Source: Roseibium aggregatum (lineage in GTDB: Bacteria > Pseudomonadota > Alphaproteobacteria > Rhizobiales > Stappiaceae). Taken from it: a stretch of 64,000 bases of DNA. Each line of letters starts with the position of its first letter. The stretch's first letter is position 1. The DNA is taken from contig NZ_JABFCZ010000016.1 of assembly GCF_014692675.1 (NCBI RefSeq), positions 1-64,000 on the forward strand. Reading direction: 5' to 3'. The translations under genes were made by a program, and so were the position numbers. Below are positions 30,450 to 38,680 of this stretch, one piece after another. The notes under the pieces were generated by a model that searched no databases, had not been told where the DNA came from, and was given only the letters and a program-made list of their open reading frames with translations.

Positions 30450-31439
30450 TTACTGGATGGCGTTGATCCGGTCGACGATACCTTCCGGCCAGTCCTTGGC
30501 AAGATCGGACTTCAGGTACTTGTCCTGGGCATAGGCCCGGAAAGCGTCCACGTCCGGCTTGTAGATTTTTAGACCCTGTTCCTTGAAGAAGGAGCCGAGT
30601 TCCGCCTCGCGGTTGAGGTGCTGCTCGGTGCTCCAGGCAATGGCGCTGTCGGCGGCCGCTTGCACCTTCGCCTGCTGTTCGGGCGTGAGCTTGTTCCAGG
30701 CGTCGAGCGAGATCGACAACAGGTCGTAACCGACGAGGTGAGACGTCAGGACGATCTGCTTCATGACTTCATAGAACTTCATGTTCTGGACGTTCGGGAA
30801 CGGGTTGTCCTGTCCGTCGATGACGCCGTTTTGCAGCCCGATATAGACCTCGCTATAGGCCATCGGCACAGGATTGGCGCCGAGCGCGCTGCCCATGAAC
30901 TGCCAGGCTTCGCCGCCCGGCATGCGCAGCTTGACGCCGGCCATGTCGGCGGGGGTCTTGATTTCCTTGTCCAGGTTGAGACCGACCTGGCGGACACCGA
31001 AGTAGGTCGGGCCCAGGATCTTCACCTTGAGCTTGTCCTCGACCATCGAGGTCATTTCCTTGCCGACGTCGCTGGCAAAGAACTTGCGCAGGTGATCGGA
31101 GTCGCGGAACAGGTAGGCCGACGTCAGGACCGACCAGGCCGGGATCTGCTTGGCGATATCCTGCGGTGCGATGTTGCCCAGCTCCAGGTTGCCGCGCTGC
31201 ATGGCGACCAGTTCGGTGCCCTGCTTGAACAGTGTACCGCCGTAGTAGCCGTTGAATGCGAACTCGTCGCCGATGCCTTCGGCGAATTTCTTCATCATCT
31301 CGGCGCGAATGTCCTGCGGCGAGAAGACGGCCGAAAAGTTCAACTCGATCTTGTCCTGTGCCGACGCGCTCGCACCCGGTGCGACGAGGGCCACCGCCAT
31401 GCCGGCCGCAAGCAGCGTTCGTCTCGTGAATTCCATCAT
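30450..31439 (-). CDS. dctP: TRAP transporter DctP-type substrate-binding protein
   Basis: The product is 329 residues. The signal peptide starts MEFTRRTLLAAG, with a twin-arginine-like pair, and ends ASAQ. The DctP fold is marked by GGTLFKQGTELV, the substrate arginine segment LRMPGGEAWQFMGSALGANP, and EVYIGLQNGVIDGQDNP. It delivers a carboxylate to a TRAP permease, but no dctQ or dctM gene is beside it, so it is an orphan here. The ATG at 31439 has a GGAGG site eight bases away. aroQ follows on the same strand. Confidence 0.92.
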   Translation of the reverse strand: MMEFTRRTLLAAGMAVALVAPGASASAQDKIELNFSAVFSPQDIRAEMMKKFAEGIGDEFAFNGYYGGTLFKQGTELVAMQRGNLELGNIAPQDIAKQIPAWSVLTSAYLFRDSDHLRKFFASDVGKEMTSMVEDKLKVKILGPTYFGVRQVGLNLDKEIKTPADMAGVKLRMPGGEAWQFMGSALGANPVPMAYSEVYIGLQNGVIDGQDNPFPNVQNMKFYEVMKQIVLTSHLVGYDLLSISLDAWNKLTPEQQAKVQAAADSAIAWSTEQHLNREAELGSFFKEQGLKIYKPDVDAFRAYAQDKYLKSDLAKDWPEGIVDRINAIQ

Positions 31440-31610
31440 GGCTGTTTCCTCCCGAGCCAAATGTACTCGACGGTTAATTTCCGTCACCGGGAGTCCTGCC
31501 ATTAGACAAAGGCAATTTCAATGGGTATTTTTGAAAATATCATATATTTTGGCTTTTATCGTTCCTGCGCAGGGTTGCCGGGGCGCTTGGAAACTGCAAA
31601 GAAAGTGCCG

Positions 31611-32300
31611 ATGAAAGCCGCCGAGATCGTCCCCTCAGAAGCGCCTGCCGAAACGCCCGGAGAGATCGCCTACCGGCAAATCCGGCGCGATATCGTCTTC
31701 GGCGCGCTTGTGCCCGGTACCCGCCTGAGGCTGGAAAGCCTGAAGGCGCCCTATCTGGTCAGCGTCAGCACGTTGCGCGAGGTCTTCAACCGGCTCGCGT
31801 CCGAGCGGTTCGTGGTGGCGGAGGGCCAGCGCGGTTTTCATGTTTCGCCGGTTTCGGAAAAGCATTTCCGGGAAGTGGCCGGAATGCGCGAATTGCTGGA
31901 GGCCAATGCGCTCCGGCAATCTTTCGAGCGCGGCGACCTGGAATGGGAAGCACAGGTCGTGGCCGCCCACCACAAACTCTCCCGGATGGAAGCGTTGATG
32001 GAGGCCGGCGACTGCACCCGGACGGAAGCGTGGAAGCGCTACGACGGCGAATTCCACGGCGCCCTGATTGCCGCCTGCGGCTCCAAGGTCCTGATGGAAG
32101 CCCACCGCCGGATCTTCGATCACTTCCTCCGCTATCAGATCGTGGCCGTGGTCTATCGCGGCAAGGCCGCCTGCGACGAACACCGCCGGCTCCTGGAATG
32201 CGCGCTGGAGCGCGATCACGAGACCGCGGTGGAAATCCTTGCCGGACATATCGAGGCCTGTGTCGAACACACGTTGGGCAACGGGCTGTTGAAGGATTGA
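31611..32300 (+). CDS. GntR-family regulator with FCD domain, copy 1
   Basis: The product is 229 residues from the ATG at 31611. The winged helix (AYRQIRRDIVFGALVPGTRL, then STLREVFNRLASERFV) is followed by an FCD ligand domain (AGMRELLEANALRQ; DGEFHGALIAACGS; EHRRLLECALERD). Such proteins usually repress uptake and catabolism genes for organic acids. It is divergent from dctP, its likely target. A close paralogue follows 46 bases later. Confidence 0.92.
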   Translation: MKAAEIVPSEAPAETPGEIAYRQIRRDIVFGALVPGTRLRLESLKAPYLVSVSTLREVFNRLASERFVVAEGQRGFHVSPVSEKHFREVAGMRELLEANALRQSFERGDLEWEAQVVAAHHKLSRMEALMEAGDCTRTEAWKRYDGEFHGALIAACGSKVLMEAHRRIFDHFLRYQIVAVVYRGKAACDEHRRLLECALERDHETAVEILAGHIEACVEHTLGNGLLKD

Positions 32301-32346
32301 ACGTGGGACGCTTTTTCAAAACCCCTGATTTATACGGAGCGGGCCT

Positions 32347-33033
32347 TTGAAGCGGGAAGTGCCGCCGCAGGCCGGGCAGACCGTTCCGACGGTCGGGGAA
32401 GGGGCCTATCGCCAGATCCGGTCCGACATCATTTTCGGCAAGCTGGCTCCGGGGCAGAAGCTTCGGCTGGAGAAACTGAAAGATGCCTATGGCGCAAGCG
32501 TCAGCACGCTGCGGGAAATCCTGAACAGGCTCGCATCCGAAGCGCTGGTGGTGGCCGAAGGCCAGCGCGGTTTCCAGGTCGCGCCCGTCTCTGCGGCAAA
32601 CCTGATGGAAATAGCGGACCTGCGACTTCTTCTGGAAACCCACGCGCTTGAACAGTCCTTCGCGTCAGGGGACATGGACTGGGAAGGGCGCGTGGTCGCG
32701 GCCCATCACCGGTTGAAGGCACTCGAAGCCAGGATGCGCGACGACGATCACAGCGAAATCCGGTCCTGGAAACGCTACGACTGGGAATTCCATCAGGTCC
32801 TCATCTCCGCCTGCGGGTCCGAACTACTGATGGAGAGCCACGCCGATATCTTCGACAAGTACCTGCGCTACCAGCTCGTCGCGCTCTCCTATCGCGGCGA
32901 TATCTCGGCGCAAGAACACCGCCTGCTGCTGGAACACGCGCTGGAGCGCGATGCGGCAAAAGCCAGCGAGGTGTTGGTCCGCCACATCAGGGGCGGGGTC
33001 GAGCATGCCCTTGCGACCGGGACGATCCGCTGA
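32347..33033 (+). CDS. GntR-family regulator with FCD domain, copy 2
   Basis: The product is 228 residues and aligns with the preceding regulator over its full length (for example GQRGFQVAPVSAANLMEI against GQRGFHVSPVSEKHFREV). The winged helix and FCD ligand residues (DWEFHQVLISACGSELLMES, EHRLLLEHALERD) are present. The start is an alternative codon (TTG) at 32347. A detached copy of its last 222 bases lies at 38101-38322, on the far side of the dabAB-lysR segment. Confidence 0.9.
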   Translation: MKREVPPQAGQTVPTVGEGAYRQIRSDIIFGKLAPGQKLRLEKLKDAYGASVSTLREILNRLASEALVVAEGQRGFQVAPVSAANLMEIADLRLLLETHALEQSFASGDMDWEGRVVAAHHRLKALEARMRDDDHSEIRSWKRYDWEFHQVLISACGSELLMESHADIFDKYLRYQLVALSYRGDISAQEHRLLLEHALERDAAKASEVLVRHIRGGVEHALATGTIR

Positions 33034-33100
33034 AGAGCGCCCATTCGGCCGGGACACGTTATCAGGGGCCGCGATCGGACCGGGAAGGCTCCGCCGGGGC

Positions 33101-35476
33101 TTATGCGGCTGGAACCAGGACCTGTTCTTCCTGCCATTTCCCGCCCTGCTGGTATCGCGCGCTGACATGTCCGTCTTCAAGGGCGAACAGATGCAGCCAG
33201 CCATTGTCGAAAAGAGCCTGCACCTCCGGGTGAGCGCACAGGATGGCGGAGAGGGCCTCCTTTGGCGCCTCGATCAGAACCGAAAGCCGCAGCGGGGTGT
33301 GAACGGGACCGTCACCGTCATGGAGTGCCTGCCAAGGCAGGCCTGCGCGCAGGCGACCGCCATTGCCTTCAAGCACACCGATGCCGCCGACCACATTGTG
33401 GATCAGCTTGTTTCCGCCGCCGAAAACGTCCGGAGCGACGGCGGAGCCGTAATACTGCAGGCTGATCCAGCTGGCCACGACGACCGGGGCGGTCAGGATC
33501 AGCTCCAGTGTCTTGAACCCGGTGTCGGTCTTCCAGTCGTAGCTGTGCAGAAAGGCGCGTCCTTGGAGATCCGCCGAGGATGTCACGTTTCTCGGAGCGG
33601 CGATAAAGGCCGCGCAGCCGGCCAGTCCCCATTCCGGCCGGACTTCCGACCAGTTGAGCGCCCGGAAAGAAACGGACGCTGCATCGGCGCCCGGCAGACG
33701 GACGGCCCGTTCGGCCCGCGCCTGGTGACCGGCCCGCTTCAGCCATGTCTTCAGATTGCCGATGTCGCCGCCGCCGACATCGTTGTCGGCGTCAAAAAGC
33801 GTTATCTCATCCGTCGTCGTATCGTGCAGACCCGCAACGAAGCAGGTATCGGAGGGGACCTCGATGCCGTGCTTCCCAAGCCCGGCGCGTGCCTCCGGAT
33901 CATTGAGCAGTGCGGCAAGCAGGCGGGCCGACACCTCGCCGGAATGGCCGCCGCAGGCGCCGCAATGATAGGCGCTTTCATGCGGGTTGTTGGTCACATG
34001 GGCGCCATGGCCGACTAGAAGGACAATCGGCGCATGGCCCTGGGTGAGGCCCATGGCCTTCAGGACCGTCGCGGCCGTTTCCGCCTTCGTCTGCGCGCTC
34101 AGGTCCGGATCGAGACGCGGCGCGAACGAGGCCCGTGTTTTTTTGCCGGACAAACCAAAAGCGTCCCGGATGAGTTTCAGCCCGTAGAACGGCCCGGCTG
34201 CCTCGACAAAGGCAAAGGAGGAAACTGCGGCCTGGCGGAACCGGTCCAGCGCCCGAACCGCCCGTTTGCCGATGCGGGTCGCATGCTCCTTGCCGGCCGC
34301 GCACCGGCTGGTCGACGACAGGCCGGGTTTCAGCAAGACGGGCAGATGGTTTTCGACCACGTCCGAGCCATGGTCCGTATGAGCGACAGGCAGACCGAAG
34401 AACCCGGCGAACCCGAGGGTTTCGATCGTCGGGCTCTGGCTTTCCAGCGCGCGCCGGATGACTTCCGAGCGAACGTCGATGCAAAAGGCCGCCTGGATGG
34501 CGGGACGTTCCTCCCGATGGGGCGACGCGCTCAGTTTTCGGCCGAGGTCCCGTTGGAAGGCCCGTTCGGCTGCCTCCTGCAATAGGACTTCAACCACATG
34601 ATCGAGCGATGGGGCGAGGAGTGCCTCGTGCCTGGCGACCGTGTCATGCCAGCTTTCGCCGATCTCAGGAACATGGGCCAGCAGGGCCTCCTCCCAGATC
34701 AGGCGGATCGCCAGAAGATCGGCAAGCGTGCTGTCGGTCTTGCCGTCCAGTTCGGCCTGCCACAGGAGCCAGCGGGCGTGCTGCGCCCATCCGCCGAGAT
34801 CCATGAGCAGCCGGTGGAACAGGGTCTCGGCCGCCTCAAGACTGACGCCGAGCCGTTCTGTCGCCCTCAGGACCGCCTGTTCGGATGTGTCCGGGGTGGA
34901 GGCCACATGCGCGCAGAAGCCCGAAAGCCCGGCAATTTCGGGCGTCAGATCACAGCTCGCCCACGACCTCCAGGCGGAATAGGCGTTTACGCCCGGTTTT
35001 GGCGCCCAGAGGGCCTGTCCCCGATCGAAGAAACCTGCGGCCCAAAGACCAACCGATTTCTCTATGACGGAAGGCCAGTCGATTCCCGTGGACGACACGG
35101 CCAGATCTGCGACCGTCGGCAAGGCCTCTGGTTTGGGAGCCTCCCGAACCGCCAGTTCCTTGAGCCGATCGAGGCTCGACGGCTTTAGCGGCGACGGGTG
35201 CGCCTCGAGGGCTGCTTTCAGGTCCGCGTCGGTGATGTGGCCTGCAGCGATATCCGCGGCATAGGATGTCCGGGGCCGCACAATGCCGGCGCCTGCGACG
35301 CGCGCGATCCGGGCCGACGCGGTCGCAAGGTCTTCGCCGGTCTGGCCGAGAAACGGATTGACCGCAACCGTCGCATCGAGCGGGAAGGCCGGAGGGATGG
35401 CCCGAATGGCCGCTGCGGCGGCGTCGAGAAGGCCGGATATCCGTGCCGCTTCGAACTGGGTGTGTTTGATGAACAT
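33101..35476 (-). CDS. dabA: Inorganic carbon transporter subunit DabA
   Basis: The product is 791 residues (former DUF2309). Carbonic-anhydrase-like zinc ligands are visible as Cys and Asp in AAFCIDVRSEV and His and Cys in LLVGHGAHVTNN and YHCGACGGHSGE. DabA works with the membrane protein DabB to convert CO2 to bicarbonate vectorially using the ion gradient. It starts 15 bases after dabB. No RuBisCO or carboxysome gene is nearby, so the role is probably to supply bicarbonate for growth at air-level CO2. Confidence 0.94.
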   Translation of the reverse strand: MFIKHTQFEAARISGLLDAAAAAIRAIPPAFPLDATVAVNPFLGQTGEDLATASARIARVAGAGIVRPRTSYAADIAAGHITDADLKAALEAHPSPLKPSSLDRLKELAVREAPKPEALPTVADLAVSSTGIDWPSVIEKSVGLWAAGFFDRGQALWAPKPGVNAYSAWRSWASCDLTPEIAGLSGFCAHVASTPDTSEQAVLRATERLGVSLEAAETLFHRLLMDLGGWAQHARWLLWQAELDGKTDSTLADLLAIRLIWEEALLAHVPEIGESWHDTVARHEALLAPSLDHVVEVLLQEAAERAFQRDLGRKLSASPHREERPAIQAAFCIDVRSEVIRRALESQSPTIETLGFAGFFGLPVAHTDHGSDVVENHLPVLLKPGLSSTSRCAAGKEHATRIGKRAVRALDRFRQAAVSSFAFVEAAGPFYGLKLIRDAFGLSGKKTRASFAPRLDPDLSAQTKAETAATVLKAMGLTQGHAPIVLLVGHGAHVTNNPHESAYHCGACGGHSGEVSARLLAALLNDPEARAGLGKHGIEVPSDTCFVAGLHDTTTDEITLFDADNDVGGGDIGNLKTWLKRAGHQARAERAVRLPGADAASVSFRALNWSEVRPEWGLAGCAAFIAAPRNVTSSADLQGRAFLHSYDWKTDTGFKTLELILTAPVVVASWISLQYYGSAVAPDVFGGGNKLIHNVVGGIGVLEGNGGRLRAGLPWQALHDGDGPVHTPLRLSVLIEAPKEALSAILCAHPEVQALFDNGWLHLFALEDGHVSARYQQGGKWQEEQVLVPAA

Positions 35477-35491
35477 CGTACGTCCCTCGTC

Positions 35492-37078
35492 TTATCTGGA
35501 TTTGGCGACCCGGTATCCGCCGATGAGGCGGTCAAGGAGCGCATTGAGGTAAAGTCCGTTCGCCACATGCACCCGCAGGCCGGCGGTCGCCGGATGGTGG
35601 GCCCACAGCGGAAACAGGGATTGGGCGAAGGCGACCAGGCCGAAGGAGAAGACGGTCAGCACGATCAGCGCCCATTCGAGCGGTCCTGCGACCGGCGTTT
35701 CGGGCAGGGCCGCACCCCAGATCCGGTGGGCCACCTGCTGAAACGTGAAATAGGCCAGCGCGACGGCGCCTGCGGAAACGGACGTGCGGTAGGTCAGGTC
35801 GGCAGGGGCCGTATCCGCAAGGCCTTGCGCCACGAGATAGGCCACACCGAAAACAAGCACGGCGCCGAGGGCGAGGGCCTGCGGTGTCTTGGGACCGACG
35901 ACGACGGAAAAGGCGACCGAAACCGCGGCGTAAAGAACCAGGGCAATTGCGAAGGACTTCGCCACATTGGCCAGGCTGGGCACGGCGATCGGGCCGGGTC
36001 TGCGCAGGCCGGCGACGGCTTCCACGGCGCCGCCGGACGACAGGAAGGCATGGGCCTTGTAGAGCGAGTGGGCAACGATATGCAGCAGCGCAAGCGGCCA
36101 CAGGCCAAGCCCGCACTGGAGCAGCATGAACCCCATCTGGGAGATCGTGGACCAGGCGAGCGCGGTCTTGACCGCGCTCTGGGTCAGCATCACCACGGCG
36201 CCGAAAAGAGCGGTCAGACCGCCGATGGCGACGAGCGTGCCCATTGCGCCCGGGCTCGCCTGGACGAGATCCGCCGTCCGGATTAGCAGGAAGCCGCCCG
36301 CATTGATGATGCCGGCGTGTAAAAGGGCGGAGACCGGCGTCGGCGCTTCCATGACCTCCGTCAGCCAGCCGTGCAGCGGGAACGCCGCTGTTTTCAACAC
36401 GGCAGCGAGCACGAGAAAGACGACCGCCAGATGCACGGGAAGCGTGAGGTGAGGTCCGGCGAGCTCGACCAGCCGGTTGAATTCCCCTGTGCCCAAAGCT
36501 GCCGCGAACAGGGCCGTGCTGACGGCGAGGGCAATATTGCCGGCATGCCACACGAGCGCGAATTTGGTCGATGCCCGCTTTGCGGCGGCCCGCTCGGGAT
36601 AAAACAGAAGCAGCCTGCGCACGCAAAGCCCGATGCTGACGAACCCGAGCACCAGAACCATCATGCTTCCCGACTGGACCAGGACCAGGACGGCGGCCAG
36701 AGCGGCAAGCATCAATCCGTGAAACGCGCCTTCCCGTGCTTCGCCGTCGAGGTAACTGCGGGAATAGCGCAGGACGATCCAGCCGATGAACGCGACCAGC
36801 ATCGTCATTGTCGCGCTGATCGCATCGAGGCGGAAGACGAGCGGGAAAGGACCCTCGAACAGGGAAAGGCGGACAGGCCCCGCGACGAGCAGTTGCACCG
36901 TTCCGGCTGCCGCAAGCACCAGCGCCACAAGCGCGGCCCCTTCGGACAGCCGTGGCAGGACGGCGGGACGACGGCCGCTGCGAACCGCGGCGAATGACGA
37001 TGTAGCCAGAAGCACGACAGGCGCCAGAAGGGCCAGAGGGATGAGCTGGGGGATGAGCTGGGGCATGAGGGACGACAT
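35492..37078 (-). CDS. dabB: Inorganic carbon transporter subunit DabB (NuoL/MrpA-like)
   Basis: The product is 528 residues with about 13-14 membrane helices of the proton-translocating antiporter family. The typical lysine- and histidine-bearing core is seen in LKTAAFPLHGWLTEVMEAPTP, HAGIINAGGFLLIR and LAWSTISQMGFMLLQCG. It forms the ion-coupled membrane subunit for DabA. It is the first gene of the operon and is divergent from a LysR gene. Confidence 0.93.
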   Translation of the reverse strand: MSSLMPQLIPQLIPLALLAPVVLLATSSFAAVRSGRRPAVLPRLSEGAALVALVLAAAGTVQLLVAGPVRLSLFEGPFPLVFRLDAISATMTMLVAFIGWIVLRYSRSYLDGEAREGAFHGLMLAALAAVLVLVQSGSMMVLVLGFVSIGLCVRRLLLFYPERAAAKRASTKFALVWHAGNIALAVSTALFAAALGTGEFNRLVELAGPHLTLPVHLAVVFLVLAAVLKTAAFPLHGWLTEVMEAPTPVSALLHAGIINAGGFLLIRTADLVQASPGAMGTLVAIGGLTALFGAVVMLTQSAVKTALAWSTISQMGFMLLQCGLGLWPLALLHIVAHSLYKAHAFLSSGGAVEAVAGLRRPGPIAVPSLANVAKSFAIALVLYAAVSVAFSVVVGPKTPQALALGAVLVFGVAYLVAQGLADTAPADLTYRTSVSAGAVALAYFTFQQVAHRIWGAALPETPVAGPLEWALIVLTVFSFGLVAFAQSLFPLWAHHPATAGLRVHVANGLYLNALLDRLIGGYRVAKSR

Positions 37079-37187
37079 GGGAAAGCCTTGCTGTCGGTTC
37101 GTGGGTCGCCGTGGATATACCGCCTCGCTTTTATCTATAAAAATACATATTATCTTCGATATCGTTCTATATTTTGGAAGAGTGGAT
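37079..37187. promoter_or_regulatory. Divergent dabB/lysR promoter region
   Basis: The gap of about 110 bases is AT-rich from 37128 to 37176 in otherwise GC-rich DNA. It contains an imperfect dyad around ATAAAAATACATATTAT, consistent with LysR T-N11-A sites. Exact boxes cannot be fixed by eye. Confidence 0.45.
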
Positions 37188-38072
37188 GTGCTGAACCTTC
37201 ATCACCTGAGACTGTTCCGCGCGGTCGCCCGCGACAGCACGCTGACCGGCGCGGCGCGCACGCTGAACCTGTCCCAGTCGGCGCTGTCCTCGCAGATCAA
37301 GACGCTGGAAGCCTCGCTCGGCCACGATCTCTTCGAACGCAGGGGGCGCGGGCTGGCTCTCACGGAAGCCGGCCGGATCGCCCTCGACCATGCCGAGGCG
37401 ATCTTTCGCACCGCGGACGACCTGACGGCGACATTGCGCAACGCGGGCACCGGGCGCAAGGCGCTCAGGGTCGGGGCGCTCGCAACGCTTTCGCGGAACT
37501 TCCAGATCGGTTTCCTGGAACCGCTGATCGGACGCTCCGATGTGGAAGTGGTTCTCCGCTCCGGGGCGCAGGCGGACCTGCTGCGGGCGCTGGAAGCGCT
37601 TTCGGTCGACGTTGTCCTGACGAACCTCGTCCCGGCCCGGGATGCATCGAGCCCCTATCTCGTTCACTCCCTTTCCGAACAACCGGTCAGCCTGATCGGT
37701 CTGCCGTCAGCCGCCGGATCGGCGGGCCGGCCCCTTGCCGACCTGCTCGCCGACGAACCGCTGATCCTGCCGACGCCGGAGTCCGCCTTGCGGGCGTCCT
37801 TCGATGCACTCGTGGAGCAAATGGGCATTCCTGCGAAAATTGCAGCGGAAGCCGACGACATGGCCATGCTCCGCCTCCTGGCCCGCGCCGGCGCCGGCAT
37901 TGCCGTCATTCCCCCGATTGTCGTCAGAGACGAGCTGTCGACGGGAATGCTCGTCGAACTGGGACGGCTCGAGGGCATCAAGGAGGAGTTCTTCGCCGTG
38001 ACCCTGCACCGGCGTTTTCCGAATCCGCTCGTGGCGGAGCTTTTGCAGACGTTCAGGAACAGGGGGGATTGA
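37188..38072 (+). CDS. LysR-family regulator of dabAB
   Basis: The product is 294 residues from a GTG at 37188 with a GGAAGAG site seven bases upstream. The winged helix is LNLHHLRLFRAVARDSTLTG through LNLSQSALSSQIKTLEASLG, followed by FERRGRGLALTEAG. The co-inducer domain fills the rest. It is divergent from dabB and probably regulates it in response to carbon supply, as CbbR/CmpR-type proteins do; this is inference from position. The gene ends about 30 bases before the GntR fragment. Confidence 0.9.
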   Translation: MLNLHHLRLFRAVARDSTLTGAARTLNLSQSALSSQIKTLEASLGHDLFERRGRGLALTEAGRIALDHAEAIFRTADDLTATLRNAGTGRKALRVGALATLSRNFQIGFLEPLIGRSDVEVVLRSGAQADLLRALEALSVDVVLTNLVPARDASSPYLVHSLSEQPVSLIGLPSAAGSAGRPLADLLADEPLILPTPESALRASFDALVEQMGIPAKIAAEADDMAMLRLLARAGAGIAVIPPIVVRDELSTGMLVELGRLEGIKEEFFAVTLHRRFPNPLVAELLQTFRNRGD

Positions 38073-38100
38073 GGGGAGTATACCGGTCCATCAAGGCAAA

Positions 38101-38322
38101 TCCGGATCCGAACTCCTGATGGAGACCCATGCCGACGACTTCGACAAGTACCTGCGCTTTCAGCTCGTCGCACTGTCCTATCGCGGCGATATCGCGGCGC
38201 AAGAACACCGCCTCCTGCTGGAACACGCGCTGGAGCGCAACGCGGCCTAAGCCTGCGAGGTCCTTGCCCGCCACATCAAGGGTGGTGTGGAGCATGCCCT
38301 GGCGACGGCGACGATTTGCTGA
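38101..38322 (+). pseudogene. Detached 3'-terminal fragment of a GntR/FCD regulator gene
   Basis: These 222 bases align without gaps to the last 222 bases of the regulator gene at 32347-33033, at about 85% identity by eye. The reading frame matches (SELLMETHADDFDKYLRF, QEHRLLLEHALER) but has an in-frame TAA at 38248-38250, so it is decayed. There is no start codon or DNA-binding part. Similarity continues a few bases past the stop. With the intact gene it flanks the dabAB-lysR segment. Confidence 0.92.
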
Positions 38323-38680
38323 GGGGCGTTCTTTTCCTTTCCAGAAAATGCTCGAAATATCATTCCCTGGGATCAAACATCTAACGACAAGCGGGCTGCC
38401 TTGTTGTTGATGACATCCGCCGTTGAACCAAACCGGATGCGGTAGGGGACTGGTCTCACTGCTCCGGTCATTTCAAGAAAATCGTCGAAAACCGGATGTC
38501 TGCAATCTTCAAGGCCTGCACGATGCGCTGTGTCTGCATCACAACCATGATGCTCGGACTGTGACCGAGCAATTCTCCCTCCACCGCCAGGAGGCTCACC
38601 TGGGCGGTTCATAAAATTACAATTTTAGGTTAAATTTTCGAGTTTTCAGAGTATAATTTAATTTTTTGGGGGATTTCAGA
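38323..38680. other. Intergenic region before the large orphan gene
   Basis: About 360 bases carry no gene I can support. The last 70 bases are very AT-rich and include a perfect -10 box TATAAT at 38652-38657, the likely promoter element for the following gene. The middle part, about 38440-38610, has short open frames on the minus strand without recognisable similarity; it could be debris of a lost gene. Confidence 0.5.
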
